NCBI GenBank assembly: GCA_030671985.1 | Contig: DAOVHI010000022.1 | Location: forward strand, 1-13,979 | DNA length: 13,979 nt | DNA from: a bacterium | GTDB taxonomy: Bacteria; JAHJDO01 | Reading direction: 5' to 3' | In this document: positions 1 to 7,732 of the stretch, one piece after another | How the letters are laid out: the number at the start of each line of letters is the position of its first letter | Position numbering within the stretch: the stretch's first letter is position 1 | The notes under the pieces: model-generated | The model's database searches: none | Told to the model about the DNA's origin: nothing | The model's input: the letters and a program-made list of their open reading frames with translations, nothing else | Program-made: the position numbers and the translations under genes

Positions 1-357
1 AGTAAGAATAATTGCTGCTCCAAAAACAATAACAATTCTACCAAGGAACCCAGAAACTTGAGGAAATATCATTAGAAAATGTGAGGGCATTTCATTTTTT
101 TGCTTACTTCTTAATGTGGTCAAAAGCATCTGGATTACTGGTAAAAGAATTGCTATTGCAAAAATCCAGTGTTTTAATACAAAAAGCAATATAATTGACA
201 GCGCAGGCAATGTATTTAATTGCCAAACAGTATTAGGCATAACTCCCGCCTCTCCCCGAAAACTCATTTGAGCAGCAATATATCTTGTGCCACTATACAA
301 ATTAAATAGCAATACAAGAATTCCTAAAATACCAATAATTATTAGAAACATGTTCAT
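1..357 (-). CDS. Unrecognised multi-pass membrane protein, 3' end outside the window
   Basis: The minus-strand frame opens at ATG 357-355 (MNMFLIII...) and stays open for 119 codons to the window edge, so the C-terminus is missing. The visible protein is very hydrophobic. It has an N-terminal transmembrane segment (about residues 3-20), a hydrophobic stretch at about 47-78 that could be one long or two short helices, a basic loop (LRSKQKNE) and another hydrophobic segment from about 100 to the edge. I see no catalytic motif and do not recognise the family. The start lies 9 nt after the trpS stop, so it probably belongs to the same transcript and may be translationally coupled. The Shine-Dalgarno sequence is poor (only AAAGAAAT upstream). 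The reading frame is well supported, but no function can be given. Confidence 0.6.
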   Translation of the reverse strand, partial: MNMFLIIIGILGILVLLFNLYSGTRYIAAQMSFRGEAGVMPNTVWQLNTLPALSIILLFVLKHWIFAIAILLPVIQMLLTTLRSKQKNEMPSHFLMIFPQVSGFLGRIVIVFGAAIILT

Positions 358-366
358 ATTATTTCT

Positions 367-1368
367 TTATTTGGCATTTATATTATACAGTTTCATTGCC
401 TCTCTAACTTCTGACATAGTTGTCTGCGCAACTTTCCTCGCTTTTTTAGTTCCTTCATATAAAATTTCATCAACCAGTTTTCTTCTCTCTTGATAATATA
501 ATCTTCTTTCCCTGATAGGAGACAACTTTTTAATTATATTTCGAGATAATTGTTTTTTACACTGAACACAACCTCTGCCTCCCTTTTTACATTCATTTCT
601 AATCGTCTCTAATTCTTCCGTGCTAAACATTTCGTGATAATGATACACAGTGCAGATATCAGGATGCCCTTTATCATTAAGACGAATTTTCTGTGTATCG
701 GTTATTGCCGAGCGGATTTTCTTTTCAATGATTTCCTCAGAATCAGCGAGATATATGGCGTTATCCAAGCTCTTACTCATTTTATTTCCGTCTAATCCTT
801 TAACTCTGGGAAACCGCCCTATTCTAGGCTCCGGCTCCTTTAATGTCTGCCCATAAATTTGATTGAATTTCCTAACAATTTCTCTCGTTAACTCAATTTG
901 AGGCAATTGATCGTCACCTACCGGTACTAAATCAGCCTGAAATACAGTAATGTCTGCCGCCTGACTGATCGGATATCCTAGGAATCCAAATGTTACGTTG
1001 TCGCCAAATAAATTCTTTTTCTGTTTAATCTCTTCTTTGACTGTAGGATTTCTCTCCAACCTGGCGATTGTAACCAGATTAGAATAAAAAACAGTTAGTT
1101 CCGCTATTTCAGGAATTAGAGATTGAATGAAGATGGTTGACTTATTTGGATCAATACCAACTGCTAGGTTATCAACAGCAACTTCAAAAACATTATCTCG
1201 CACTTTTTGGGGATCTTTAAAATTATCAGTTAACGCCTGCACATCGGCAATTATTACAAACGTATCATATTCATCCTGGAGCGCTACACGGTCCTGCAGA
1301 GCACCCAGAAGATGTCCAATGTGTAACTGCCCTGTTGGCCTGTCACCCGTTAAAATTCTCTTTTTCAT
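367..1368 (-). CDS. trpS: Tryptophan--tRNA ligase
   Basis: Class I aminoacyl-tRNA synthetase that activates tryptophan with ATP and charges tRNA-Trp in the cytoplasm. The 333-aa length is normal for bacterial TrpRS. The Rossmann-fold signatures are present: TGDRPTGQLHIGH near the N-terminus (HIGH at 16-19), the tryptophan-pocket region GYPISQAADI (about 131-140), VPVGDDQ (148-154) and KMSKS at 196-200. The C-terminal half has four cysteines, C239, C260, C267 and C270, spaced C-x20-C-x6-C-x2-C. This closely resembles the cluster described for Thermotoga maritima TrpRS, which binds a [4Fe-4S] cluster; that this protein binds metal is inference. The start codon overlaps the stop of the upstream site-2 protease gene (ATGA), implying coupled translation. 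Confidence in the identity is very high. Confidence 0.97.
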   Translation of the reverse strand: MKKRILTGDRPTGQLHIGHLLGALQDRVALQDEYDTFVIIADVQALTDNFKDPQKVRDNVFEVAVDNLAVGIDPNKSTIFIQSLIPEIAELTVFYSNLVTIARLERNPTVKEEIKQKKNLFGDNVTFGFLGYPISQAADITVFQADLVPVGDDQLPQIELTREIVRKFNQIYGQTLKEPEPRIGRFPRVKGLDGNKMSKSLDNAIYLADSEEIIEKKIRSAITDTQKIRLNDKGHPDICTVYHYHEMFSTEELETIRNECKKGGRGCVQCKKQLSRNIIKKLSPIRERRLYYQERRKLVDEILYEGTKKARKVAQTTMSEVREAMKLYNINAK

Positions 1369-1982
1369 AATACGCTACCGATCATTAATGAGGCTAAAGG
1401 CATAATAACATAATTGAAGATCATTCTAAATAATCCGGAGTAGACAAATAAGATTATCAAAATAAACCCAAAGCGCTCAAATTTTAAGTAAGTCATCATT
1501 TGTTTATATGGAAGGATTGCCACTAATATCTTTGAACCATCCAACGGAGGTATTGGAATAAGATTAAATACCCCTAAAAGAATGTTTATCAGCACTCCGT
1601 ATATACACAGCATAGTGAAGACAGATGCTATTCCGGCAATTCCTGATCTTATAAGAAACGCAAAAAAGATTGCTGTTATAAAATTCGATGTACACCCGGC
1701 AAGAGAAACGAGAACCATATCTCTTTTAGGATTCCTGAAATTATTGGGATTAATTGGAACCGGTTTTGCTCCTCCAATAACAAATCCGATTGTCAAATAT
1801 GCTAAAATAGGCATTATTATAGTCATAAACGGATCAATATGCGGAAGAGGATTAAGCGTAAGCCTGCCCATATCTCCGGCAGTGGAGTCCCCACACTTGT
1901 AAGCCACCCAGCCATGAGCAAACTCGTGTACTACCACTGCAAAAAGCAGAACAAAAATTTGCAATAAAATCATAGGATTCAT
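1365..1982 (-). CDS. Site-2 protease family (M50) membrane metalloprotease
   Basis: Polytopic zinc intramembrane protease of the S2P/M50 superfamily, compact form without a PDZ domain, 205 aa from the chosen start. The zinc motif HEFAH (H19, E20, H23) lies in the first hydrophobic segment, followed by GRLTLNPLPHIDP (39-51). The third ligand is the Asp of NLIPIPPLDG (140-149, D148). Four to five hydrophobic segments are visible. I chose ATG 1982 because it begins 4 nt after the lpxI stop. The only longer in-frame start is a TTG at 2024 that would overlap lpxI by 38 nt and adds hydrophilic residues. The substrate is unknown; members of this family cleave anti-sigma factors or signal peptides, or have unknown roles. 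Its stop overlaps the trpS start. Confidence 0.9.
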   Translation of the reverse strand: MNPMILLQIFVLLFAVVVHEFAHGWVAYKCGDSTAGDMGRLTLNPLPHIDPFMTIIMPILAYLTIGFVIGGAKPVPINPNNFRNPKRDMVLVSLAGCTSNFITAIFFAFLIRSGIAGIASVFTMLCIYGVLINILLGVFNLIPIPPLDGSKILVAILPYKQMMTYLKFERFGFILIILFVYSGLFRMIFNYVIMPLASLMIGSVL

Positions 1983-1986
1983 ATGT

Positions 1987-2805
1987 TTAAAATGCAACCA
2001 TGCAGATTCCTGCGCGATTTGCAATGTTAATGGATTCTTCTATATCCAGAATAATAGTCTTCTGCGCTTCTATGGCTATTGCAGATGCATTGACTTCTTT
2101 TAAAAATTTAATCGTATCAGGACCAATTGTAGGAATATCAAGACGCATATCCTGATTATGCCAGCTAACTTTCACCATAACTATGCCACTCTTACAATAT
2201 ATGCCGGCCCGCTTAATTGTCTCGTCTGTCCCTTCTATTGACTCTACCGCGATGACAGACTTGTCTTTCACAATAACAGTTTGTCCTATCTGTAATGCTG
2301 CGATTGAGTTGGCCATTTTTTTCCCAAAATTAATGTCATCCATTTCTTCCTGCGTAGGCTTTCTCTCAGTGAGCACACCTTTTTGCGGCAGAAGAGATCT
2401 AATTAATATAGTAGAATCTAACAGTTTTATATCTAATTCAGCTAGTTTATTTGCTATTGCCTTTAGAAGCGTATTATCTAATTTATCAGTCGCAAGTTTA
2501 ATAAGATTAGATATCATGCCGTCTCTTGGAATGTTTTTAAACAGCAGGCTCTTTTCAACCTTACCTACCATAAAAACTTCCTTTAGCTCTTCTTTGACCA
2601 GAATATCTAAACCTTTTTTCATCTCTCCAATACTGATCCAATATATTTTATCCACATACTTTTCCAACTCGGTATTTGTTTCCCCTTTTAATGCAATAGC
2701 AATTACCTTCATACCCCTTCTCTTAGCTTCTTGAGCTAAAATAATGGGAAACTTCCCTTTCCCGGAGATCAAGCCAATCCTAGAACTGGTTATTACATCT
2801 TTCAT
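1987..2805 (-). CDS. lpxI: UDP-2,3-diacylglucosamine pyrophosphatase LpxI (DUF1009 family)
   Basis: LpxI hydrolyses UDP-2,3-diacylglucosamine to lipid X (2,3-diacylglucosamine 1-phosphate) and UMP, the fourth step of lipid A synthesis. It replaces the unrelated LpxH in many non-gammaproteobacterial diderms. The 272-aa length fits the family. Visible signatures are the N-terminal IGLISGKGKFP (10-20), the central VGKVEKSLLF (80-89) and the C-terminal DIPTIGPDTI (223-232) with a following Ala/Ile-rich segment ending AGICMVAF. The start is ATG 2805, preceded by AGAGGT with 8-nt spacing and overlapping the lpxA stop by 4 nt (ATGA). Position directly after lpxA agrees with the common fabZ-lpxA-lpxI order. 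lpxB, often next in such clusters, is not present here. Confidence 0.94.
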   Translation of the reverse strand: MKDVITSSRIGLISGKGKFPIILAQEAKRRGMKVIAIALKGETNTELEKYVDKIYWISIGEMKKGLDILVKEELKEVFMVGKVEKSLLFKNIPRDGMISNLIKLATDKLDNTLLKAIANKLAELDIKLLDSTILIRSLLPQKGVLTERKPTQEEMDDINFGKKMANSIAALQIGQTVIVKDKSVIAVESIEGTDETIKRAGIYCKSGIVMVKVSWHNQDMRLDIPTIGPDTIKFLKEVNASAIAIEAQKTIILDIEESINIANRAGICMVAF

Positions 2806-3572
2806 TTACATATACCTCTATCAGATTCTCTAATAAAATTTATAAGATATTGTATCTCATCTACTAATGGAATTTCTTCCTCGATTTTTTTTAGAGCCTG
2901 AGTCGTATTCATACCCGACCTAAACAAGATTTTATAAGCCTTCTTGAGCTTTTCTATAACCGGAGTCGATATGTTGTTCCTTGTTAATCCTATAGTGTTC
3001 AATCCATATATCCTTGTAGGATGACCATCTGCCCTTGCAAATGGAGGAATGTCCTTAACCACTTTAGATAAGCCTCCTGCCATAGCAAGTCTTCCAACTC
3101 TTGCGCCTTGATGAATGCCTACCATACCGGCCAATACACACCCATCCTCTAATACACTATGTCCGGACAATCCTGAAAAATTGACCATTGTAACTCCATT
3201 ACATACCTTGCAATTATGAGCCACATGCGTGTATGCCATAAAGAAATTGTTATCTCCTACTACTGTTGCTGTTTCCGGCTCTGTTGCTCTATTAATCGTG
3301 ACATATTCTCTTATAATATTTCCATTGCCTATCTTGACATATGTGCGGGCACCATCATACTTTACGTCCTGCGGAACTGTTCCAATGACTGCGCCGGGAG
3401 ATATCTTGTTGTTTTTCCCGATGCTTGTCCAGCCGTTTATCACGACGTTGGACGCAATCTCTGTATTTTTCCCTATTTTAACATTTTCCCCTATAACGCT
3501 CCACGGTCCAATTCTTACGCCTTCAGAAATCTTAGCGTTTGGAGAAATTACTGCTGTATCATGGATTGTCAT
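2802..3572 (-). CDS. lpxA: Acyl-[ACP]--UDP-N-acetylglucosamine O-acyltransferase
   Basis: LpxA transfers a 3-hydroxyacyl chain from ACP to the 3-OH of UDP-GlcNAc, the first step of lipid A synthesis, as a cytoplasmic homotrimer. The 256-aa protein has the left-handed parallel beta-helix hexapeptide repeats from about residue 5 to 185 (for example VRIGPWSVIGENVKIG), then an alpha-helical C-terminal domain. The catalytic base is H119 in the THVAHNC motif (E. coli H125). H138 in LSGH and H154-Q155 match other active-site residues. G167 aligns with E. coli G173, the chain-length position, suggesting a fairly long hydroxyacyl donor such as C14 (inference). The start has AAAGGA about 9 nt upstream. 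It lies 13 nt after lpxC-fabZ and overlaps lpxI. Confidence 0.97.
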   Translation of the reverse strand: MTIHDTAVISPNAKISEGVRIGPWSVIGENVKIGKNTEIASNVVINGWTSIGKNNKISPGAVIGTVPQDVKYDGARTYVKIGNGNIIREYVTINRATEPETATVVGDNNFFMAYTHVAHNCKVCNGVTMVNFSGLSGHSVLEDGCVLAGMVGIHQGARVGRLAMAGGLSKVVKDIPPFARADGHPTRIYGLNTIGLTRNNISTPVIEKLKKAYKILFRSGMNTTQALKKIEEEIPLVDEIQYLINFIRESDRGICK

Positions 3573-3585
3573 TTTCTATTATCCT

Positions 3586-4869
3586 TTATTGTATGATTGA
3601 TGTTAATTCCGCTTCGCATACTATTTCCCCATCAACAGAAGCTTTTGCCATTACTCTTCCAACTCTGCTCTTTGCCTTAAGCACATTAACCTCCATAACA
3701 AGTTGATCTCCCGGTCTTACAGGTCGTCTTAATTTGACACTATCCATCTTTGCGAAAAACGGCGTCTTTCCTCTATTCTCTTTTTTTCTTAATAACAAAA
3801 TCCCGCCTACCTGCGCCATTGCCTCAACAATTAGTACACCCGGCATTATTGGATACTCAGGAAAGTGTCCCTGAAAAAAACTTTCATTTACGGTAACATT
3901 CTTAATTCCTACTATTTTTTTATCTCCTTCAATCTTTATTATCCTGTCAACAAGCAAAAACGGATATCTATGTGGAAGAATCTTTTTTATCTCATCTATG
4001 TTTAAACTGGTTTTTGTCTCCGTATCATCGCCACCATCCAAACCTTCTATTTTCCTAAGCTTTTTAACCAGTTCTATATTTAAGGAATGACCGCTCTTTA
4101 TTGAAATAACATGAGCTTTTATCGGCTGTCCCAGCAAATACAGATCGCCTACTAAATCAAGTATCTTATGCATAACAAATTCGTTTTCAAACCTCAATTT
4201 ATCATTAAGAAGAGCTTCGTCCCCTATAACGACAGCATTCTCCAAATTGCCTCCTTTTATAAGCCCTTCTTTTTGCAGCATCTCCACCTCTTCCAGAAAA
4301 CAGAATGTTCTTGCAGAAGCTATTTCTTTCTTAAAAGATTTCGGGGTGATCACAATTGAAGCGAATTGTGAATTAAGCACAGGATGGTTGTAGTCGATAG
4401 TAAATGATATCCGAAAATCTTTTGATGGTAAAGCAACCAAAGAAGAACCATTTTCCGAAACGGAAACAGGTTCTTTTACTTCAAAAAAATTTCTGGGCGC
4501 TTTTTGCTGAACAAGCTTTGCTCCCTCCAGCGCCTCTACAAATGGCAAAGCGCTTCCGTCAACTACAGGAGGCTCATTGCTGCTGAGCTCAACCAGCATA
4601 TTATCAATCCCTAAACCTGATGCCGCTGCCAGTACATGTTCAACCGTATGCACTTTTATATCGCTTTTACCCAGAGAAGTCCCCCTTGCTGTATCAACAA
4701 CTCCACTAATATCCGCTTTAACTACCGGACTATCCGGCAAATCCTTTCTTATGAATTTTATGCCTGTATTTTCATCCGCAGGTTTAAAACAAATGGTGGT
4801 TTTGTTTCCTGTATGCAAGCCAACACCCGTACAACTTGCTTTGCTACCTATTGTCGTCTGTAATTGCAT
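3586..4869 (-). CDS. lpxC/fabZ: Bifunctional LpxC-FabZ: UDP-3-O-acyl-GlcNAc deacetylase / 3-hydroxyacyl-ACP dehydratase
   Basis: A natural fusion of two enzymes. LpxC (about residues 1-275, numbered from Met 4869) is the zinc deacetylase for the committed step of lipid A synthesis: HTVEH gives E77 and H78, HKILD gives H234 and D238, and KSGH gives H261. After a short linker ([10 protein letters not shown]), FabZ (about 290-427) dehydrates 3-hydroxyacyl-ACP in fatty-acid synthesis: [11 protein letters not shown], then [12 protein letters not shown] (H335) and EAMAQ (E349). All key residues of both halves are intact. The total of about 427 aa matches the fused form annotated in Bacteroidetes and several diderm lineages. 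I chose ATG 4869 because AAAAGGG sits 6 nt upstream; the ATG at 4875 would abut it. lpxD, often found near these genes, is absent here. Confidence 0.96.
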   Translation of the reverse strand: MQLQTTIGSKASCTGVGLHTGNKTTICFKPADENTGIKFIRKDLPDSPVVKADISGVVDTARGTSLGKSDIKVHTVEHVLAAASGLGIDNMLVELSSNEPPVVDGSALPFVEALEGAKLVQQKAPRNFFEVKEPVSVSENGSSLVALPSKDFRISFTIDYNHPVLNSQFASIVITPKSFKKEIASARTFCFLEEVEMLQKEGLIKGGNLENAVVIGDEALLNDKLRFENEFVMHKILDLVGDLYLLGQPIKAHVISIKSGHSLNIELVKKLRKIEGLDGGDDTETKTSLNIDEIKKILPHRYPFLLVDRIIKIEGDKKIVGIKNVTVNESFFQGHFPEYPIMPGVLIVEAMAQVGGILLLRKKENRGKTPFFAKMDSVKLRRPVRPGDQLVMEVNVLKAKSRVGRVMAKASVDGEIVCEAELTSIIQ

Positions 4870-4875
4870 AATCAT

Positions 4876-4882
4876 CCCTTTT
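4876..4882 (-). promoter_or_regulatory. Shine-Dalgarno site that decides the lpxC-fabZ start
   Basis: On the minus strand the sequence reads AAAAGGG ATGATT ATG. The AAGGG core is 6 nt from the ATG at 4869-4867 but directly adjacent to the first ATG at 4875-4873. Normal spacing therefore favours the second Met (MQLQTT...), making the protein two residues shorter than the longest frame. Confidence 0.6.
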
Positions 4883-4883
4883 A

Positions 4884-5414
4884 TTATTTTTTATTTTCTT
4901 TTATTTCTTTTTTCTTCAATAAAGCTTCTATATGCTTTGTAATGTCTAGTTTTTTATCCACATATAATAAATCACGATTTCCAATTACCAAAGTATATCC
5001 CATTTTTTCTGAATATTCTTTGATCACAGTCTCTATGTCCTCTATTATTTCTCTGATGGCTTTTTCTCTCTTAACCTCCAGCTCTCTTTTACTTTCTCTA
5101 ACAACTCTATTCAACTGTAGAACCTTTTGTTCAAGAACTCCTTTCTGTTTATCTTTTTCCTCTTGCTTTAACACCCCCGATTCAAGCTTCTTCCGAATAT
5201 CATTGATATCTTCTCGAATTTCACTTACCTTCTCTTGTTTCTTATCCGCTTCTTTTCTTAATTCCGCCTCTGACTTTTCCGTTTTATAATAACCTTCAAA
5301 CAACACAGAGAAATTCACATACCCTATCTTCAGTTCATCCGCTGCGTGACAGGTTGAAGATAGAATACAAAACAAAAATACAAAAGCTATAAAACTTTTT
5401 TCAATCCACCGCAT
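4884..5414 (-). CDS. OmpH/Skp-family periplasmic chaperone
   Basis: Skp-like holdase that keeps unfolded outer-membrane proteins soluble in the periplasm before the BAM complex. The 176-aa precursor has a signal peptide (basic MRWIEK, hydrophobic core at about 8-20, likely cleavage after CHA or CHAA near residues 24-25). This is followed by the family start [14 protein letters not shown] (29-42). A long charged coiled coil (about 45-135) forms the tentacle, and the C-terminal strand region [20 protein letters not shown] returns to the core, as expected for the family. It directly follows bamA, the classical partner arrangement. A strong Shine-Dalgarno AGGAGG (5428-5423, 8 nt from the ATG) overlaps the bamA stop codon, implying coupled translation. 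Confidence 0.93.
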   Translation of the reverse strand: MRWIEKSFIAFVFLFCILSSTCHAADELKIGYVNFSVLFEGYYKTEKSEAELRKEADKKQEKVSEIREDINDIRKKLESGVLKQEEKDKQKGVLEQKVLQLNRVVRESKRELEVKREKAIREIIEDIETVIKEYSEKMGYTLVIGNRDLLYVDKKLDITKHIEALLKKKEIKENKK

Positions 5415-5426
5415 TTTTCTTTCCTC

Positions 5427-7730
5427 CTAGAAACTATAAGATATAGAAACGTCAAACCTGCCCTTATGTCTATCTATTCCGTATCCGTAGAATACGGTAA
5501 CAGGTATAGGCATAAGTATTCTTATTCCGGTTCCTATGCTTGTTTTCAGCGACCCTGAGAAGCCACCTGTGCTTTTCCACGCATTTCCAACATCATAGAA
5601 CACAAAACCTCTGATCTTCATAGGGCTTTTTGTTGGAGTATCCGTTGTATCTACCAAAAGATATGAGTATTCCAGATTACTAACTAACATCGAATTTCCA
5701 CCAACATTAACGTCATCGTCTTTAGGGCCTATACTGCTATAATCATATCCTCGAACTGTGCTTGGACCGCCTATATAGAACCGCTCATAAACCGGAACTT
5801 GTTTTGTGCTTCCATAATCTCCAACCACTCCTGCTCTAAGACGAATATTGAACACGGACTTTTTAGTTACAGGAAAATACTTGCTTGTACTGCCTGTTAT
5901 CTTATAAAAATCCTTGTCTCCAAAAAAAGGACCGCCGGCACACTCTGCAGACACTACATTCAGATAACCGTCAGTCGGATCAAAAATATTATTTCTATGA
6001 TCATTTTTTATCTTGGCTGTTAAACTACTGATGGTTGCTGTTCCTTCCTCATCCAGTACCACATCAGGTGCATCATCCGTTAGCTCACCTACATCTACGT
6101 TCTCGCATTTATACGTAAGAGAGCCTCGTGTATATTCTGTAAGAGAATATCCAGCTCTTATATCTCCGCCGGTTTTAGTTTCTGCCCATTCCTCCTGATA
6201 ATAGGTTTTATTGTACAGATCAAATCCCAGAGAAAGAGGTTCATCCTTAAACCACGGTTCTGTAAAGCTCAGAACAAAATTCTTCCGTCTTGCGCTTATG
6301 TCAGCCCGGATACTGGCATACTGACCGCCGCCTGAAAAACTCGGAAAATTTTTGATATCAAAATTACTCTGCTTAAGCTCTATAAATCCTATAGCATTCT
6401 CCACTGTGCTGTATCCGCCTCCAAAAGAAAAGCTGCCTGTCTTTTTTTCTTTTACGTCACAAATTAAGTCTCTGAAATTTATTTCTTCTGTTTTCTCATC
6501 AGAAAAATCCACTTCAGAGAAATAGCCTAAATTCATCAACCTTTGCCTGCTTCGTCTAACTTTTTTTGTGTCAAACTTTTCTCCTGGCTTTAGCCTTATT
6601 TCTCTGCGAACAACCTTGTCCTTTGTCTCCAGATTTCCTTCAATAATAATACCGCGAACGTAGTTGATGCTCCCTTCGTGTATATTGAATACCACATCAA
6701 CTGTCTTGTTTTTATCATTGATTTTTATATCACGACGCACATGAGCGTTTATATATCCTCTCTCTCCGTAAAACATCCGTATGTTATAAATATCCTTGAG
6801 AACCCCATATTCGCTAAAGATATCGTATTTTTTCGTATCCAATATGTTAATAATCTCCTGAGAAGGGTAACTCTCGTTGCCCGCTACAACGATTTTGTTT
6901 GTGTAATATTTATCTTTTTCATCAACAAGGATTTTTATATACATCCTGGTTTTTGACTCATTAAAAGTTATGTCTGCCTCTTTTATCTCAGCTTTTATAT
7001 ACCCGGCTTTGTCATAATAATGTTTAAGCCGCTTTATATCTTCCTCTAACTTATCAGGATCGTAATACCCCTTTGGAAACCACCTTAGCCTGGTCTCTTT
7101 CGTTTCCATTTGTCTCTTCAACTGCCAATTGCTGAAATTGTAATTTTCGTAAAAACTAATTCTTTCTATCCTTACTTTCTTTCCCTCTTCTATCTTAATA
7201 TTAACAACAACTTTGCCTTGCTTCTCTTCAACATCACAGCTAACAACTGCTGCATAATACCCGTATTTTTTGTACAGTTCATATATGGCTTTTTCATTTT
7301 CTATTAAACGTTTCTCATTATATGTATCCCCTGCGGCAAGAGACATATGTCTCTTTATCTTTTTTATCTTTAAATTCTTATTACCTGATATCGCAATTTT
7401 CTCAATAGCAGGTCTCTCTTGAACAATAAAAACAATGTTTATTCCACCAGCTAACTCAGAAGCATCCACAGTTATATTCTGAAAATGGCCAAGTTTATAC
7501 AGCGCTTCAATATCCGCGCTTATTACTTTCTGTGAAAACGACATTCCTGATTTAGTTTTTATTTCGCTCAAAATGGTTGAAGCGCTTATTCTGTCGTTCC
7601 CCCGCACACTTACCTTAGTCACTTTTTTTACCTCGCCGGAAGTATTCTCAGCAGACACCTCAGAGATATATGGAACAAGAAAGAAAACAAAAAGAAATAG
7701 AAAAATGCCTGCGTAATATTTTTTTACCAT
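5427..7730 (-). CDS. bamA: Outer membrane protein assembly factor BamA
   Basis: Omp85-family core of the BAM complex, which folds beta-barrels into the outer membrane. The 767 aa comprise a signal peptide (about 1-27, VSA cleavage), five POTRA domains (roughly 36-104, 108-183, 186-271, 275-353 and 356-429) and a C-terminal 16-strand barrel (430-767). Diagnostic features are the repeated GN motifs that start POTRA domains (for example ISGNKNL and IEGNLET), the lid-loop motif VRGY at 659-662 (family VRGF/Y), and a terminal aromatic residue after alternating hydrophobics (VSISYSF), which is the barrel insertion signal. It starts 2 nt after the clpC stop, with its Shine-Dalgarno AAGGAG (7745-7740) inside the last codons of clpC, so it is cotranscribed with the proteolysis genes. 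Confidence 0.97.
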   Translation of the reverse strand: MVKKYYAGIFLFLFVFFLVPYISEVSAENTSGEVKKVTKVSVRGNDRISASTILSEIKTKSGMSFSQKVISADIEALYKLGHFQNITVDASELAGGINIVFIVQERPAIEKIAISGNKNLKIKKIKRHMSLAAGDTYNEKRLIENEKAIYELYKKYGYYAAVVSCDVEEKQGKVVVNIKIEEGKKVRIERISFYENYNFSNWQLKRQMETKETRLRWFPKGYYDPDKLEEDIKRLKHYYDKAGYIKAEIKEADITFNESKTRMYIKILVDEKDKYYTNKIVVAGNESYPSQEIINILDTKKYDIFSEYGVLKDIYNIRMFYGERGYINAHVRRDIKINDKNKTVDVVFNIHEGSINYVRGIIIEGNLETKDKVVRREIRLKPGEKFDTKKVRRSRQRLMNLGYFSEVDFSDEKTEEINFRDLICDVKEKKTGSFSFGGGYSTVENAIGFIELKQSNFDIKNFPSFSGGGQYASIRADISARRKNFVLSFTEPWFKDEPLSLGFDLYNKTYYQEEWAETKTGGDIRAGYSLTEYTRGSLTYKCENVDVGELTDDAPDVVLDEEGTATISSLTAKIKNDHRNNIFDPTDGYLNVVSAECAGGPFFGDKDFYKITGSTSKYFPVTKKSVFNIRLRAGVVGDYGSTKQVPVYERFYIGGPSTVRGYDYSSIGPKDDDVNVGGNSMLVSNLEYSYLLVDTTDTPTKSPMKIRGFVFYDVGNAWKSTGGFSGSLKTSIGTGIRILMPIPVTVFYGYGIDRHKGRFDVSISYSF

Positions 7731-7732
7731 TG

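Noticed and set aside
1983-2024. Upstream extension of the site-2 protease gene to the TTG at 2024
   Set aside because: It would overlap lpxI by 38 nt, uses a rare start without a Shine-Dalgarno, and adds residues outside the family's usual N-terminus; ATG 1982 fits the operon spacing.
5340-5414. OmpH/Skp homologue as a lipoprotein because of a Cys near the signal peptide end
   Set aside because: The residues before the Cys (SST) lack the Leu-type -3 position of a lipobox, and AxA-like cleavage just after (CHAA) fits signal peptidase I.
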